Origin: Boswellia sacra
Lineage: Eukaryota; Streptophyta; Magnoliopsida; Sapindales; Burseraceae
Length of the DNA stretch: 64,000 nt
Assembly (NCBI GenBank): GCA_013180625.2
Contig: SNVD02004565.1
Span: forward strand, 1,178,001 to 1,242,000
Direction: 5' to 3'
Part shown: one piece after another, positions 1 through 13,586 of the stretch
Layout: the number at the start of each line of letters is the position of its first letter
Position numbering within the stretch: position 1 is the first letter of the stretch
Notes under the pieces: model-generated
Told to the model about the DNA's origin: nothing
Databases searched by the model: none
What the model saw: only the letters and a program-made list of their open reading frames with translations
Translations under genes and position numbers: made by a program

Positions 1-105
1 TCATTTTACACCTCTAATAAGCCTTGCACCTTTAGATGCCAATTATTCAATCAAATACAGAAAATTAAAAAGATAAATCCATGTTGCATTGAAAAAAGAC
101 CTTAC

Positions 106-1360
106 ATGAGCAATGAGGCCAGCTTATCAGGTGTGCAAGCTTGAAGGAGAGCTTCTGGAATTATAGGTGAATCCAAGAGAATATTGGGCAAAGAGATGTA
201 TGGTATATTTGCTTTATACTGAATAAACCATTCAGTGAGGAAATGAGCTCGATAGGCAACAACACAAGGTAATCGTGCAAGCTGCAACTCGACAGCAACT
301 GTTCCTGAAGTACATAGAGCAACCCTGCTTGCCTGCAAGAAATTCAATACAAATTTAGCAATATTATATCATTGAAATCTTGCAGTCCAACTTATTTGCA
401 TATGGAAGCTTTGCTGCCAGCAATCTCAAGCGAAACAAGGCAATACCTTTTAATCTTATTTATCAAGGATATTATTAGGTCCAGGAAATTGAAAAAGCTA
501 TAGTTGTTACTTGTCCCACGACATATAAGCTCTTCAGAAAAGAACCAGGGAAAAAGCTTACCCTCTACGATCGAATTAATTATATAACTCTCAAGCATAG
601 GCCACAGCTCAAAAATAACAATGGAGGCACGAATATCCAAAGCTTTGATCAAGTAAATACAACCATACAAGCTTTAAGCTCTAGTCATCTTAAATAAGTG
701 TCTAAACTGGTAATTGGGACCAAATTGTAATCAGAAATTTTGAACTGATTATGTTCCCAAGTACTTATAAGGGCTACATATATTCAAAAAGCACCATTAA
801 CCATTTTCACTGTACTTGACCAGATTGGATAATGTTCAAACTTTCAAGCATATACTTGACTTTAATTAAATAATATATCCTTGCTGTGAAAAAAAGTTTC
901 ACCAAACTTGATGACTTATATTTTCACATCCACAATGTGCTCATACCCCAGGAAAACCATAATATCAGTACTAACCCATACTTTGCTTCAATTTTATATC
1001 TCCAACAAGTGACGTAGACAAGAATTGAAATAAAGAGATGAGATGAAGTCGACCTACACTAAATGCATCATATTTCAGCTGTGAGGATCCTCCTGGAACC
1101 AATATAGCAGGCACAGGCCACTTTTGGACCACTTTAGTTATGTAGTCCTCCACATTCCGATCAGGTGCCACATGGATGACTGTCACCAACTGAGGAAAGG
1201 AGTGTGTTAATCGTTCTATAGTGTTTGCAAAGATGGGAAGCATTCGGGTGACCTCTTGTACTCTGCTTCCAGGTAACAAAGTCATAACTGTGGAACCTTT
1301 CAAAGATAGGGTATATTTGTTATGGTGACAAAAAGAACTTCTATATTTAGGAGGGAAAAA

Positions 1361-1400
<40 letters not shown>

Positions 1401-3008
1401 CTCTGTCTGTTTATTTCTGGTGTCCAGAACTTGACAAATTCAATGCTTTTATAGGATACCAAACTATTCACTTGAATTCAAATTTATTGGCTCTTGAAGA
1501 ACTGCCTAAACTTCAGATTACCTGAAGGTACTGCATATTTGTTTCGGAACTCTTCACTGTTTCCTTCTATCTTCAATTCATGTAACATGGTTTCCTTTCC
1601 CTAAACACAAAATCCTTCCCCCGTGTGAGGCTAAAACAACAACACAGAAATCAATTGAAAAGCATGAATATTCAAAATTAAATCAAAGTTTGCCAACCAT
1701 TTTCAAAACAAAGTTCAACAGAAAACATACAAACAAAAATTTTCTTTCCACACAAATATGAAAATTATAGTTTGTCAACCAATTCCAGTTAAGGAGTGAG
1801 ATCGGCTAAGCAATAAAAGAACATTGTTAAGAAGTTGCTCAAAAACATATCCCCGAGTTAGATTATAAATTCATACCAAATTAAACTCCAAACAATCTTC
1901 AACAATAGGGTGGCCCACAAAGGTTGCAGCCAGTCCGTTTGATTTACAAACTTCTTCCTCAATTGGAAGTATACATAAGACATGATCCACAAAGGTAGCC
2001 AGGTTTTTGAGCCTTGCTTCACCCCCCTTCCATGCCCAGAACGATGGTGCTACGTAATGGAAGTGTACCGGATCATTATGTTCTTGCTGACTGTATCTAG
2101 CTGCAAAAACCATTCCCCCATTGTCCTACAGCATACTTATCAAATAAGCAATATGCAAACATCAATCCTAATTCCAAGAGGGCAGTTCATGTTACCACGT
2201 AACTGCTTTAGGAGACGGAAAGAGAACCCCTTGGTGTCCACAGTTTCCTTCAACTTCCCCTGAAATTTCATAGTATCATAATAAAAATTCAGACCAAAGT
2301 GCAAAAAGTTACTCTCTGTTGGCGTTTCTTCTATCATTAAAATATAATTACGAAACTTAACATCAAGACTAACTCATTGAAGTAAAAATGTTATCAGTCT
2401 TGCCACTCACCCTGAATTTATAAAGATGTGGCAATAACTCCCAGATTCCCATTACTGCAATATCCTCCATGGGGAACAAAGATTTCAATCCTTGCTTGGA
2501 CATCATGGACCTTACAGATGCAGAGACATACTATAGTGACTAACAAACATAGCATAAAATAAGATGAAAACTGACAGGCTCTACATCTCCACATCCAAAC
2601 AGTTAGACAAATGAAATTAAAACTTGAGACTTTAAGTTGGAAATACGTATACCATCAAAATCAACTTGATGAGAAAATCAAATTACCTCATTTATTACAT
2701 TTTAAAACTAGATTTTCGAGGGAGCTTGCTAGACAAAAGCTCTACAAAAAATAACAGCTTGCTTACCCTCCCACACCAGAGAAGCATACAGGTACAGGAG
2801 CAAGCTTCTTCAAGGCTGACATGAGACGAGAAACTAGTGTGTCCCCAGAAACCTCGCCTGCAACAATGAAAACTCTTAGCTCTCCGTCTTTAATGGCCGT
2901 GTCAACTACACTTCTGCTAAAAGTTGACAGATATCTTCTCTGCAATCTCCACAAACCCATGTTAGTTCTGCTTCTAACGCTCCATATCTTGCTCAATAAT
3001 ATCTCCAT
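106..3008 (-). CDS. LPXB: Lipid-A-disaccharide synthase, mitochondrial type (3' end outside window)
   Basis: Glycosyltransferase joining UDP-2,3-diacylglucosamine to lipid X to make the lipid A disaccharide; the Arabidopsis homologue (At2g04560) is mitochondrial. Exons in transcript order: 3008-2767, 2510-2411, 2259-2196, 2100-1877, 1600-1522, 1296-1058, 332-106. All splice sites are GT-AG and phases agree throughout, giving about 391 codons; the last exon here ends in phase 2, so at least one exon lies left of position 1. Visible LpxB features: FIVAGEVSGD near residues 47-56, MEDIAVMGIWELLPH, HYVAPSFWAW, FVGHP, LLPGSR and CTSGTVAVELQLA. The first 35 residues are basic and Ser/Arg-rich, as in a mitochondrial presequence. 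A second Met lies 17 codons in and could also start. Exon 3 looks about 14 codons short (see findings). The family is certain; whether this allele is active is not. Confidence 0.92.
1365..1397. repeat. (AC)n microsatellite
   Basis: Uninterrupted AC dinucleotide run in the LPXB intron between the exons ending at 1522 and starting at 1296. Likely length-polymorphic. Confidence 0.95.
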
Positions 3009-3119
3009 TATTCCCTGATCAATCAAAAATGGTACCTTTAACTTTGTTTTCCTAGAAAATGCAACTCCGTAATTCATCTGCTCGGGCCTGCTCATGGTTA
3101 ATAGATTTGGAGAACGATT

Positions 3120-3162
3120 TGGGCCTCGGGGGCGGTGTTTGGGCCTCTCCAAATGAGGCCCA
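3120..3162. promoter_or_regulatory. Cluster of three site II (TGGGCC/GGCCCA) elements upstream of LPXB
   Basis: TGGGCC at 3120-3125 and 3140-3145 and GGCCCA at 3157-3162 lie 110-155 bp upstream of the LPXB start codon. Clustered TGGGCY motifs are known TCP-binding elements enriched in plant promoters of mitochondrial, ribosomal and housekeeping genes. The motifs are seen directly; their function here is inferred. Confidence 0.5.
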
Positions 3163-4900
3163 TGTGGGTGTATCGTGCTTGGCAAAACCAGGACGTTGGG
3201 ACTTAGCCGAATCTTGGTAACGTTCCTTCCCCATTTAGTGTGCCGGTTTCTTAGGTAACAATCAACGATGTACTTCTCATGCAAATTTATGTCATCTCCC
3301 AATTTGCACAAGTGCAGTGGGGGCTCTTAATATATCGGACAATAGCTTATCAGCTACTGCAACTAAATGAAAATGACATTTGCAACTTGCTCAATGATGA
3401 AGACAGTGCTGGATTATGTCATGTTTTGTTTTCATGTTTTCTTCAGAATTTATTATATGTATTTCTAAAAGGAATTTGGATTTTTTTTTTTCTGATCTAA
3501 TTTTTACTCTTAAAAACCCTTTATTTTTAATTTGTTATGGTTTTGGTTTACATTTGTATTTAAATTTCAAGATATGCATGACTAGGAGACTGCTGGGAGT
3601 GGAAATAGTATTGTTAATTAATTGTATCACTGAGAGATATCAGAAATAATGATTTAATATAAGGCAGAAAGAGATGCCAGAGCAGGTGTTCCTTTCCAAA
3701 GAATAATAATTACTGGAAATGCAGCATGCCTCGCTGGTTATGGTGACTGATAGGACCCTTTACACTTTACTGTGAAAGCTGAGAAGCCAACTGAGATTTA
3801 AAAGAGTTTCAGAAACATATGAATTCCAGCAAATGCAATAGCAGTAGTAAAGCAAAGTTCATAAATGGGCTCTAAATGACCGTGTCCTTCTCTGATGAAA
3901 GCCTTTAATGTTTCAGGTCAAAATTGTGACAGTCACAACTACCCTCAAGAGCAATATTGGAAAATCACCAACCGATAATATGCGAAACAAATTTAAGAGC
4001 GTTAATTTTTTCCCATTTTCTTCTGATCTATTAGAAGTTCTGTACAGTCAATACCCAGTTGTATAGCAAATACTTGTGGCAACAACATTCTTTTAATGGG
4101 CAATTAATTTTCATCCTAGTGCTTACGAGAGAGCTATGTCTTTCATTGATATATATACAAGTTGATTATGTGTTATGCTGGGTGTCAATTGGGTTTGTCA
4201 CCTTCATATAATGCTTCTATCATTAATTGAGTAAAGATCCTACCAAGTACTTACAGCACACACTCATTTTAGTCTATGGTACCAAATGTATCATCGTGTC
4301 ATTACAAGAAAGCGAAAAATCATCGAGAAATTTACCACCATCTCAGAAGCAAATATGGCTCAAAAATGACAAAAGCTTGCAAGGTCTTCAAGAAAACATA
4401 GTAATGATTTGCAACCAAAAAAAAAAAAAATCAAATAAAAGGGTCAACATACACAAAGATATTCGTTATATCCATCAAGAATTTGGGGCAATATTTTATA
4501 TATATATCCTTTTCCATTCATCATGACACATCTTCTTCAGATCAGTAGAATTTCTTGCGCCTTTAATTTAGTACACATTTTCCTGGAAGTAAATTTTTGG
4601 ACACAATTAATAAAATATTGATCAAATTATTGTTGCATTAAAAGAATTAAAAGAAATGTTTGCCTCCACAAGTGACTATCATTTATGCCAAGCAAAGAAA
4701 TAATAGTAAAATAATTCGTTTCAACCAATGGATAGCCGTCCCAGGCTTGACGCAACTCATATTGAAAGGAATAGCTAGCTTTTAAAACTTCCACCAAACA
4801 TCTTCAAATGCAATCGTCCTCATCAACCAGTCCTCCCAAAATGGTATTTATGACCTCCCCATTTCCATATTCCAGTAGAGACCCGAGATTCAATAGAAAG
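3163..4900. other. Intergenic region between divergent LPXB and GDSL gene 1
   Basis: About 1.7 kb of AT-rich DNA holding the two promoters. Short ORFs here are chance openings with no recognisable protein. An in-frame ATG at 4808 could extend the GDSL protein by 31 residues. Confidence 0.6.
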
Positions 4901-7772
4901 ATGGCACACAGCTGCATTCGCATTCGAGGCCTGATCTGGCTAACCCTTTTACTAACAACAATGGTGTCCACAGCTACAGCCCGAGCCAAAGTTCCTGCAA
5001 TCATCGTTTTTGGAGACTCTAGTGTTGACACTGGAAACAACAACCACATCGCTACTGTTCTCAAGAGCAATTTCCGGCCCTATGGGCGTGATTTTGAAGG
5101 TGGACATCCCACAGGTCGCTTCTGCAATGGCCGTGTTCCTCCTGATTTCATCTCTGAAGCTTTTGGACTGAAGAAATCGATTCCAGCATACTTAGATCCA
5201 GCTTACACCATGGAAGACTTCGTCACTGGAGTTTGCTTTGCCTCTGCGGGCACTGGTTATGACAACTCAACCGCAAGTGTGCTAGTAAGTCTCGGGATAA
5301 TTTTTATTTTTTCATATTTGCATGTGTCAGTTTTAATTTGATAACTTCATTGTCTTCACTTATTGCTATTGTTATAATGAGTAAGTATTCCTTGGTTCAA
5401 ATGTACTTTATGGTGTTCTACTTGTTTTGTCAAATTATATCTGCTATAATTAAAGACTCAACTTTCTGCATGGTCCCAATATAAAATATAGCTACTGAAA
5501 TTCACAGCCACAGCCACTTAATTATATGTTTTGATTGTCTATATATCTTTGGCTTGTTAATCAAATCTTGCAGAACGTGATACCCTTGTGGAAGGAATTG
5601 GAGATGTACAAGGATTACCAAAACAAATTGAGAGCCCTAGTTGGTGAGAAGAAGGCGAAGCATATTATTAAAGAGGCTTTGTATCTGATGAGCTTGGGAA
5701 CCAACGATTTCCTTGAAAATTACTACACATTCCCCACCAGAAGAGCCCAATTCTCCGTTAAACAATACCAGGATTTTCTCCTCGGAATTTCTGAAAGTTT
5801 CATCAGAGAATTGTATGCTCTTGGGGTTCGAAAAATATCCCTCACTGGACTTCCTCCAATGGGGTGTTTGCCACTGGAAAGGTTAACAAATGTATTTGGT
5901 CAAAACCGATGTGTGGATCTGTATAACAACATTGCCTTGGAATTTAATGGTAAGTTGCAGAATGTGGCGAACAAGCTGAATACTGAGCTTCCTGGAATGA
6001 AAGTTGCTACTACAGATGCATACAGTATTTTTTATCAGATCATCACAAACCCCTCTTCATATGGTTAGTTCCACTTTAATTAATTAATTTTCATGCCATG
6101 ATTATTTTTTAATAATTTTCTTTGCTTTCCGAATTTGGATTCTCATGTGTGAGTACCTTGTTTTCTTAATTTCAGTCAAAAAATATTTATGCTCATTTGT
6201 TAGCGTTTTGTTAAAACTTAAATTTAAAAAAAAAGATACAAACAAAAAAAAAACCAAAAAAAGTACTTTAAACTTTTTTTAAACAGTAGTAATAAACTTA
6301 CAACTTAAATACAATTTAAAATTTATAAACTGATGTGGCATTTAGATAACAAAAATTTACTAAAAAACAAAAATAAATTAGAAATATTATAAGTGTGTTC
6401 TTTTTTGAATTATGTGTTTTTGTTTCCAAAATGATTTAGAAAATGAATTTATATGATTTAGAGAATATATTTTAAGTAAAGGATATGCATTTGGAAATGA
6501 ATTCGTAAAATGTAAATTTGAAAATGGTTTTAAGAGTATGTGTTTGAAAATGAATTCTTAAATTGAAATTTTGAAAATAAAAACAAGATATGTGTTTGAA
6601 AATGAATCATTGAAACATTTTACAAAATTGTAAAAAATTGTATTGTGAAAATATTTTACAAAAACAAAAAAGAACACATATTACACGATTTGTAATATAG
6701 AGAAAATGGAAAACGAAGATTACGAAACAAAAAAGAATAAAGCATATATCTCTATAAGATTTCTCTATTAAGCTATTATATTAAATTATAAATTATAAAT
6801 TATATTTAAATTATAAGTTTAATATTATTATTTTTTAAAAATATACCATATCGGTAACGTCCCAGATATACGTTTTCATTTATTTTTCCTTTCCATTAAA
6901 TGGAAGATAGGAAGCATATATTTCCACCACTTCATTTGCTGGTTGCTTCTTTTCCTATAAGAATTTATTCACATAGTAAAAAGCGGTTGAAGAGGTCAAT
7001 CATTATTCGAAGAAACTGATTTACCTGTTGAGAGCTTTAAATGCGAGCTTAATAATATCAATCAGCAGGTGAGGTTGGTAACCGCTTTCTGGTCTTGGAT
7101 TTGTATCATGTTACGTCCATATAATGTAGTAGCTAGGCATTTGACAAATAGATTTTACTTTTATAATAACTTAAAAAGTTTAAATTCATTTGTTTTAATT
7201 AAGCATGAAGAAGTTGAGGAAGACAATAAATAATGTTTGGAAAAAGTTAATCAAGAAAGTGGAATAAAATTTGTCAACTCAAATTATATAAATATATAAT
7301 ATACATATCATAAATTTCTTTATAAAAAAATATTAATGAATTTCTCATTTAAATGAATGTGAAGAAATACAATAAATGAATTACGGTGATTCACAAATTA
7401 AAAGCAATTTCATGAATTTTAAGCTAGCCATGTTTGATTATGATTTTTTTTAATTACATAGTTTCTTAGCTCTTTTTCTTTTTTTCTTTTTTTCTTTTTT
7501 TTTTTTTTTTGTAATCCTCTGACCCGTTTGATCCTAGCTAATAGAAGGGCTTATATTATATGCATGCATAACTTGCAGGATTTGAAGTGACAGAAATGGC
7601 ATGTTGTGCCACAGGAACATTTGAAATGAGTTACCTCTGCAATCAGGATAACCCATTTACGTGCGAAGATGCAAGCAAATTTGTCTTCTGGGATGCCTTC
7701 CATCCCACGGAGAAAACTAACAAAATAATCTCGGATCATATCATTCCTGCAATTTTGCAAACTTTTGGATAA
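4901..7772 (+). CDS. GDSL esterase/lipase 1
   Basis: Secreted serine hydrolase of the plant GDSL (SGNH) family acting on acyl or acetyl esters. Three exons: 4901-5284, 5574-6063, 7579-7772, joined in phases 0 and 1 by GT-AG introns, give 355 residues. The ATG at 4901 is preferred because it puts a hydrophobic signal peptide (residues about 9-28) at the N-terminus and gives the usual family length; an in-frame ATG at 4808 would give 386. Block I is FGDSSVDTGNNN with catalytic Ser40; block III is GTNDFLENYY; block V is DAFHPTEKTN with Asp330 and His333. All catalytic residues are present. It resembles Arabidopsis At2g04570 and its relatives, and At2g04570 also neighbours LPXB, so this is probably an ancestral gene pair. 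The natural substrate is unknown. Confidence 0.93.
6284..6360. repeat. Half of a MITE-like hairpin (copy M1) in GDSL 1 intron 2
   Basis: Begins CAGTAGTAATAAACTTACAA and matches the left arms of the copies at 8689 and 14106. No matching right arm follows, so it is a truncated copy inside the 1.5-kb second intron. Confidence 0.55.
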
Positions 7773-8688
7773 TTTGCCTCGGATATATATAATATTTAAT
7801 ACTTCCATATATGGTTTTTGTGCATGTCTATTCGTGAATTCGATTGGTGACCGAGATTAATTAGCATAAATTTAACATTTGCAAACAAAACTTTTACTTA
7901 TTGGGGTTTCTTTTTCTCTTGTTTTTAATTAAGTTTTGTTTTATTTTTTTGGTGGATGTATCGTTTGATATTTTTACATTGGCTTTCTTTATAACCATTC
8001 TAACATCAATGTGTTATTGGAGAATGTGATCAATAATGTTATCGAAATATTGATCCGAAATCTTTAATTCTTATGTAAATAAATGTTCTTATTATCTTTA
8101 AGCAATCTACATTATATAGGTGGATTTGATTTGATGTGAGGTTGTTATCATGGTCGATGAGGTTGGCCCGAAAGATTTAAATAAAAGAGTTATATTTGTT
8201 AATTTTAAAATTATTGATCTTCTTCAAATTAAGTACTCCTTAATCATTCCTCTATATAGTTTGGGCCCTCAAATTATGTCATGATAATTACTCTGAATAT
8301 GATAGATACCGATCCAAACACAGTTGACATTAATTATTCATCTTGATGAAGTGAAAGCATTATTTGTTTTGATTCTTGTATAATTTGGGAAAAAGGAAAT
8401 TCTAATTTTTGTTTCGTTAAGTCGATAAATATTAGTCGATGAGGACTAACCATTTACGAAGGTCTAAACGAGATTTTTTTTTTTTTTAAGACAACTATCA
8501 AAAGTTAAAGTTAGATGAATAATGTTTCGTAATCCCGTTACTAAGGCAAGAATTTTGCCGTCAAACACTGTCTTTTTTAATTTTTTATTTTTTTCATTAT
8601 GACCTCAATGTAAGTAAAAAGAAACGAATTTGCAGAATTATTAGAATCCATTTGGTTTTTCCTTACATTAAAAAAGAGTTACAAAAAT

Positions 8689-8888
8689 CAGTAATGGTAA
8701 ACTTACAACTTACATACAATCCAAACTCTATAGCTTAATGTGACAATTTATATGACAAAATCCTCTTAAAGATGTAACTTTCTTTATTCTTCTTATTTTT
8801 TCTTCGTCCAGTAAATATTTATCATGTAGACTGTCACGTCAAGTTGTAAAATTTGGATTGTATATAGATTTTAAGTCTAACACCACTG
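8689..8888. mobile_element. MITE-like hairpin element, copy M2
   Basis: About 200 bp starting CAGTAATGGTAAACTTACAA and ending in the inverted AAGTCTAACACCACTG. The outer 60-70 bp of each side are imperfect reverse complements, including a shared ACAATCCAAA block. No coding capacity. The same architecture recurs at 14106-14308, and the left arm at 6284. Confidence 0.65.
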
Positions 8889-10744
8889 AAAAAATATATA
8901 CTTGACATTTCTTTTAAAACTTGATATAGTACGATTTATCAAACGTACATCATAATATTACTCTAAAAACAATTTTAGAATTGTACAATTTGTTGAAACT
9001 AATGCCTTTGCTTTATTATAAGTTTTTAATTAATACAAAATCTTAGTGAAACTAATAATACAAAAATTTAGTTAATTCATAGGATTGTTTGTAGAAACTA
9101 TTTTTTTCCTTTTCACCTTTTTTTAAATATATAAAAATATTATTATAATCATACAACAAATATTTTGATTTTATATCATAAATTATATGGTAATCAATTA
9201 ATTTATTTAATAACTCTCTTAAACATATGTTATAAAAGTATATATTAATAATATTAAAATGGTAAATACTTAATATTATTATTTAAAGAAGATAAAAAAC
9301 ATGTATTCATAGTCATTACCAAGAGAGAATAAAATTTTATTTAACATTAAATTTGTTAACTTTTTAACCTTTTGTTGTAAAGCATATTAATTCGAAGCCC
9401 TTAGATGCTGAAAACAATTGATCCAGATTTTATAGACTTTGTGAGACTGCATTAGAGCATTACTGTATACATAAACTTAAAGATACCTGTAAATGATCTT
9501 CTACATGATTATCATGAATCACATTAATTATTCTTCATAATTAAAACTTGACTTTCAGATAGGTATAGCCGTTAGGGAGTCCATGGCCTCAAAGGGTTTT
9601 CGGTTCTTTCAAAGTCCTGGTTTTAATTTTGTTAACATGAAGGATTTATTTCCTACAGTAAAAGCTTGCCTCCTCAACTAGTGATCATTATTCCATATTC
9701 TGTGGCACCACTGGCACCAAATTCAATCACCAATAAAGTCCTTCGTTAATTCGATATAAAAGCAATGGTTACTTGCAAATCACAAAATTAAGTGTGAGAA
9801 AAAATGAAAATCACAAACCAAACTTTTTGAAAAGATAAACTTGAAATAATAACATCAATTTTATAAATTTTATATACAAGTTTTTGTATTCAAACTAATT
9901 TGTGATTGAAGTTACGGACATACAAAATCAATTCATTTAATAAAAAGTGATGATGTGTAAATAAATGAATAATAACATCACATCAATTTATATACATAAA
10001 TTTGTAAGAATTGTACTACTCCATTTGAAAACATCTTCAAAATTAAAATAATTAGATCCTGAAGTTAATTTCGGTGGATGGTAAAGGATAGAATATTCTC
10101 TATTTTCGTTAAGATGCTATGCAGGTGCAGCTGGCCAATGGCTAGTGATATCTATATCGAAGTTTTCTCACATTCAGGAGACAAAAGTGGAGTAACAATA
10201 ACTCAAAAAGCTTGAGAGTGATTTAATTAGTAACAATAAAGTACTCAAAGCCCGCACCTCCAAATCGGTTGTGAAGCTTTTAATGCATTTTGGTCACACA
10301 TAAAAGAAGTCAAGGACAGAACTAGATGTCTTCCTTCACGGGCTCCTAGTAACCACATGGTAGTGAACTTGACGCTCGCCTCGCTAGCTAGCTTCACTCT
10401 TTTCTTCTTCGCTATTTCCCATTTTATTGTTACAGCTTGTTCGGTGGTGGTAGTTGTGAGTTCAATAAGTTTTGCCTTTTATGAGTTCAGAAGTAGTTCC
10501 AGGAAAAAAGAGGATGAAAAACCCTACTTTGAAATTATTTTGTTCTTGATTTTTAGATTTATGACAAAGAGTACTTTTGCCTCTTGCCTGTCAGTTGCAG
10601 ACACTGAATGATCAACTCTGGAAAGCTGGGGACATCTTTGTGATTGGTGAAGATTAGCAAGCAATAATTATTCAAAATATCTTCTAAATTAATTAGTAGG
10701 TGCTATATGTATGACTAATAATTTGTTAATTAGAGGATTAATAT

Positions 10745-10925
10745 TTAGTTGAGTAATGTCACACATATAATCTACTTACAACCAATTCTTCTTACAATTT
10801 GAGTTGACAAAAATCCTTTGAAGGAGAAAAAAATTATAAAAAAAAAGTTATATCTCCGATAAAGAATTTGCTCAAATTATAGAGAGAATAGTTGCAAGTA
10901 AATTATAGATATAGTATTATTCTAT
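10745..10925. mobile_element. MITE-like hairpin element, copy M3 (divergent)
   Basis: Left arm (10745-10805) and right arm (about 10862-10925) are imperfect reverse complements sharing an ACTTACAAC / GTTGCAAGT pair and a CAATTTGAG / CTCAAATTA pair. The arms resemble copies M2 and M4 only loosely, so it may be a related family. Confidence 0.45.
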
Positions 10926-11358
10926 TTAGAATACAATATTATTATTATTGGGTTACTTTTCATCTAAATTGGTTACTTAACAGTACATGATTTCCGAGTA
11001 AAAATTTCAAAGTTCAAATTCTTTCGTATACATAGCTAAGTTATGCTGAGCTTGGACTGAGCGCATATAATATATAAATGTTCTTTTTGAAATCAGGATA
11101 AAGCTAGGGTTGCACTTGGAGATATCTATGTATAATATCTATATATGATAGTTTGATACATTTTTTTTCACGATATAACCGATTCCTGCAGGTCCCACAT
11201 TCAACTAATTTTTAGTGCACTTACTTCTAATAATTAAAGCAATTAAAAGTTTCAACGACTTTTCACACACCACGGTAACCAAATTTGTTTATATATGTCG
11301 AACTCATTGTTTAAGGAAGTTGTATCTACTGTGACAGTACTAGAAGAAGAAAATTAAA

Positions 11359-12959
11359 ATGAGCACTTTCATTACTTACTCCATTTTGTTCCTTCTAGCT
11401 CAGTTTCTGGTATTAGTTGCCAAAATCCAAGCAAAAGTTCCCGCAGTAATCGTGTTTGGAGACTCATCTGTTGATGCAGGGAATAACAATTTCATTCCTA
11501 CGGTTGCTAGGAGCAATTTTCGGCCATATGGTCGTGATTTTGACGGTGGCCGCGCAACTGGAAGGTTCTCTAACGGCAAAGTCGCCACCGATTTCATCGC
11601 CCAGGCTTTGGGGATCAAAGCAGCAATACCAGCCTACTTGGATCCTGCGTATAACATATCAGATTTTGCCACTGGAGTCACCTTTGCTTCAGCTGCCACT
11701 GGCTATGATAATGCCACTTCGGATGTTCTAGTAAGTAGTACATAAATACAACATCAAATATTTACATTTTTATCTTACGATACATTGTCATTGATACCTT
11801 ACCTCTTTTACTTAAGCTTAATTATGAAATTTTTTGGTTTAACATGCCTTGTTTTTCCCTTGCAGTCTGTGATACCCCTATGGAGGCAGATAGAGTACTA
11901 CAAGGATTACCAAAAGAAGCTGAAAGTTTATCTTGGAGACAAGCGAGCTGCGGAAACAATCAACGATTCCGTATACATAATCAGCATAGGAACAAATGAC
12001 TTTCTGGAGAACTATTACGCTGTCCCTGCTGGCCGCTCAACCCAGTACACCATCAATCAATACGAGAACTTCCTGGTGGGAATTGCAGAGAATTTCGTTA
12101 AAAACCTGTACGGACTTGGAGCTCGAAAAATCTCTCTGGGAGGTCTGCCTCCAATGGGGTGTATGCCACTGGAAAGAACCACAAATGTCATGGGGGAACA
12201 TCAATGTGTGGAAAGATACAATATTCTGGCTATGGATTTCAATGGCAAATTGAAGAACTTAACGATCAAATTGAACAATGAGGTTCCTGGGATCGACTTG
12301 GTTTTTTCAAACCCCTACTACGCTTTCTTGCATATTATTCGACGCCCTTCACTCTACGGTAAGTTAAAAGTAACTAATTAATGTCGATGATCCTTTCATA
12401 GCTTTTTTACAAATTATCATAAATTTAATTTTGCTCACTTCACTCTTATATTTTCAACTACCTCTTGAGGAACGTCCGCTTTGTAGAGCGTATGGCCATT
12501 AAGAATTTCACACTCTAGGATCTGCAGGTTCGTTGATCAGGGACGACTTTTAATGAACTCACGCACCACAATATATGCTTTTAAAATCTTATAACCCCAA
12601 AAGTCAAGTATTCATATATGCTATCATTTTCATAATCAAAAACCGTTTTCTTTGTTTTAATTATGAATTCATAAAAAGTAGATTCAGTATACCTACAATA
12701 TCTATGTATATTTGTTGAAATTGTTGTTGACATTAATTACAATTTGTGCATTTATGTGCTTGCAGGATTTGAGGTCACCGAAGTGGCATGTTGCGCGACG
12801 GGGATGTTCGAGATGGGATATGCATGCGCTCGAAATAATCTATTTACATGCACAGATGCTGACAGTTATGTGTTTTGGGATGCCTTCCATCCTACCCAGA
12901 AAACAAACCACATCATCGCTGATTATTTGATTAAGACCGTTCTGTACAAATTTCTTTGA
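11359..12959 (+). CDS. GDSL esterase/lipase 2
   Basis: Tandem paralogue of GDSL gene 1, with the same three-exon structure and intron phases: 11359-11730, 11866-12358, 12766-12959, giving 352 residues. The signal peptide is hydrophobic to about residue 22. Block I is FGDSSVDAGNNN with Ser36; block III is GTNDFLENYYAVP; block II-type glycines lie in LGGLPPMGCMPLE; the C-terminal DAFHPTQKTN carries Asp327 and His330. All catalytic residues are intact. Introns are compact (135 and 407 bp), unlike the 1.5-kb second intron of the sister gene. Predicted extracellular or secretory-pathway esterase; substrate unknown. Confidence 0.94.
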
Positions 12960-13549
12960 AAATTAATATACGTTACACGCGTATATATATATATAAAAAA
13001 AAACTGTGTACTACTTGTTTTGCTATACATGTACATGCACAGAGCTTGGTGGCTCTTGACCATGGTTATATATATGTGTTTAAATTATTATTAGTAGCAC
13101 TAAATTTGTCCTTTTTGTTTGAAATTTTGATCGAATAAACTAACGGGAATACTTATATATGTATAATTATTATATTCGATAAAAATTTCAACATATCAAT
13201 CTCTGTCTATATATGAATTTTAATTTTGTAATTATACGTGTACTCGCATATGTAGCAGGCCGCCAGTTGCATTAATATTACTGCACATGCATGAATGAAC
13301 ATGCATGATTGTCTTGCATGGGATATTGGGTTCCAAATTACATAAAAATTATCGACAGATTCTTTCGTATATTTTTGGTTCATTCTCTTGGCCTAGTCTA
13401 AATCACTAACAAGTTAATTGATATTGATCAGTAAAGTCGACTACCAATCATCACATGTTTATAAATTAATTTAATAATTTGTCTATGCTTGAACAAAATT
13501 TTAATTTGGACCGACAGCAAAAATTCTATTAATTGGCCGAATATTTGTG

Positions 13550-13586
13550 ATATTACATATATAGTTAACAACTATATATGTAATAT
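13550..13586. repeat. Perfect inverted repeat, 17-bp arms, 3-nt loop
   Basis: Left arm 13550-13566 and right arm 13570-13586 are exact reverse complements around AAC. No T tract or gene end lies beside it; cruciform or small-transposon origin is possible. Confidence 0.7.

Larger units (their letters stand above)
7773..11358. other. 3.6-kb intergenic region between the two GDSL genes
   Basis: AT-rich DNA with two MITE-like hairpins (8689-8888 and 10745-10925). An 84-codon ORF at 10357-10611 encodes a hydrophobic stretch but matches nothing I know. A TATATAT sequence near 11290 may serve GDSL gene 2. Confidence 0.6.

Noticed and set aside
10357..10611. 84-codon hydrophobic ORF between the GDSL genes
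   Set aside because: No recognisable family, T-rich composition easily gives hydrophobic codons, and no promoter or conserved motif was seen.
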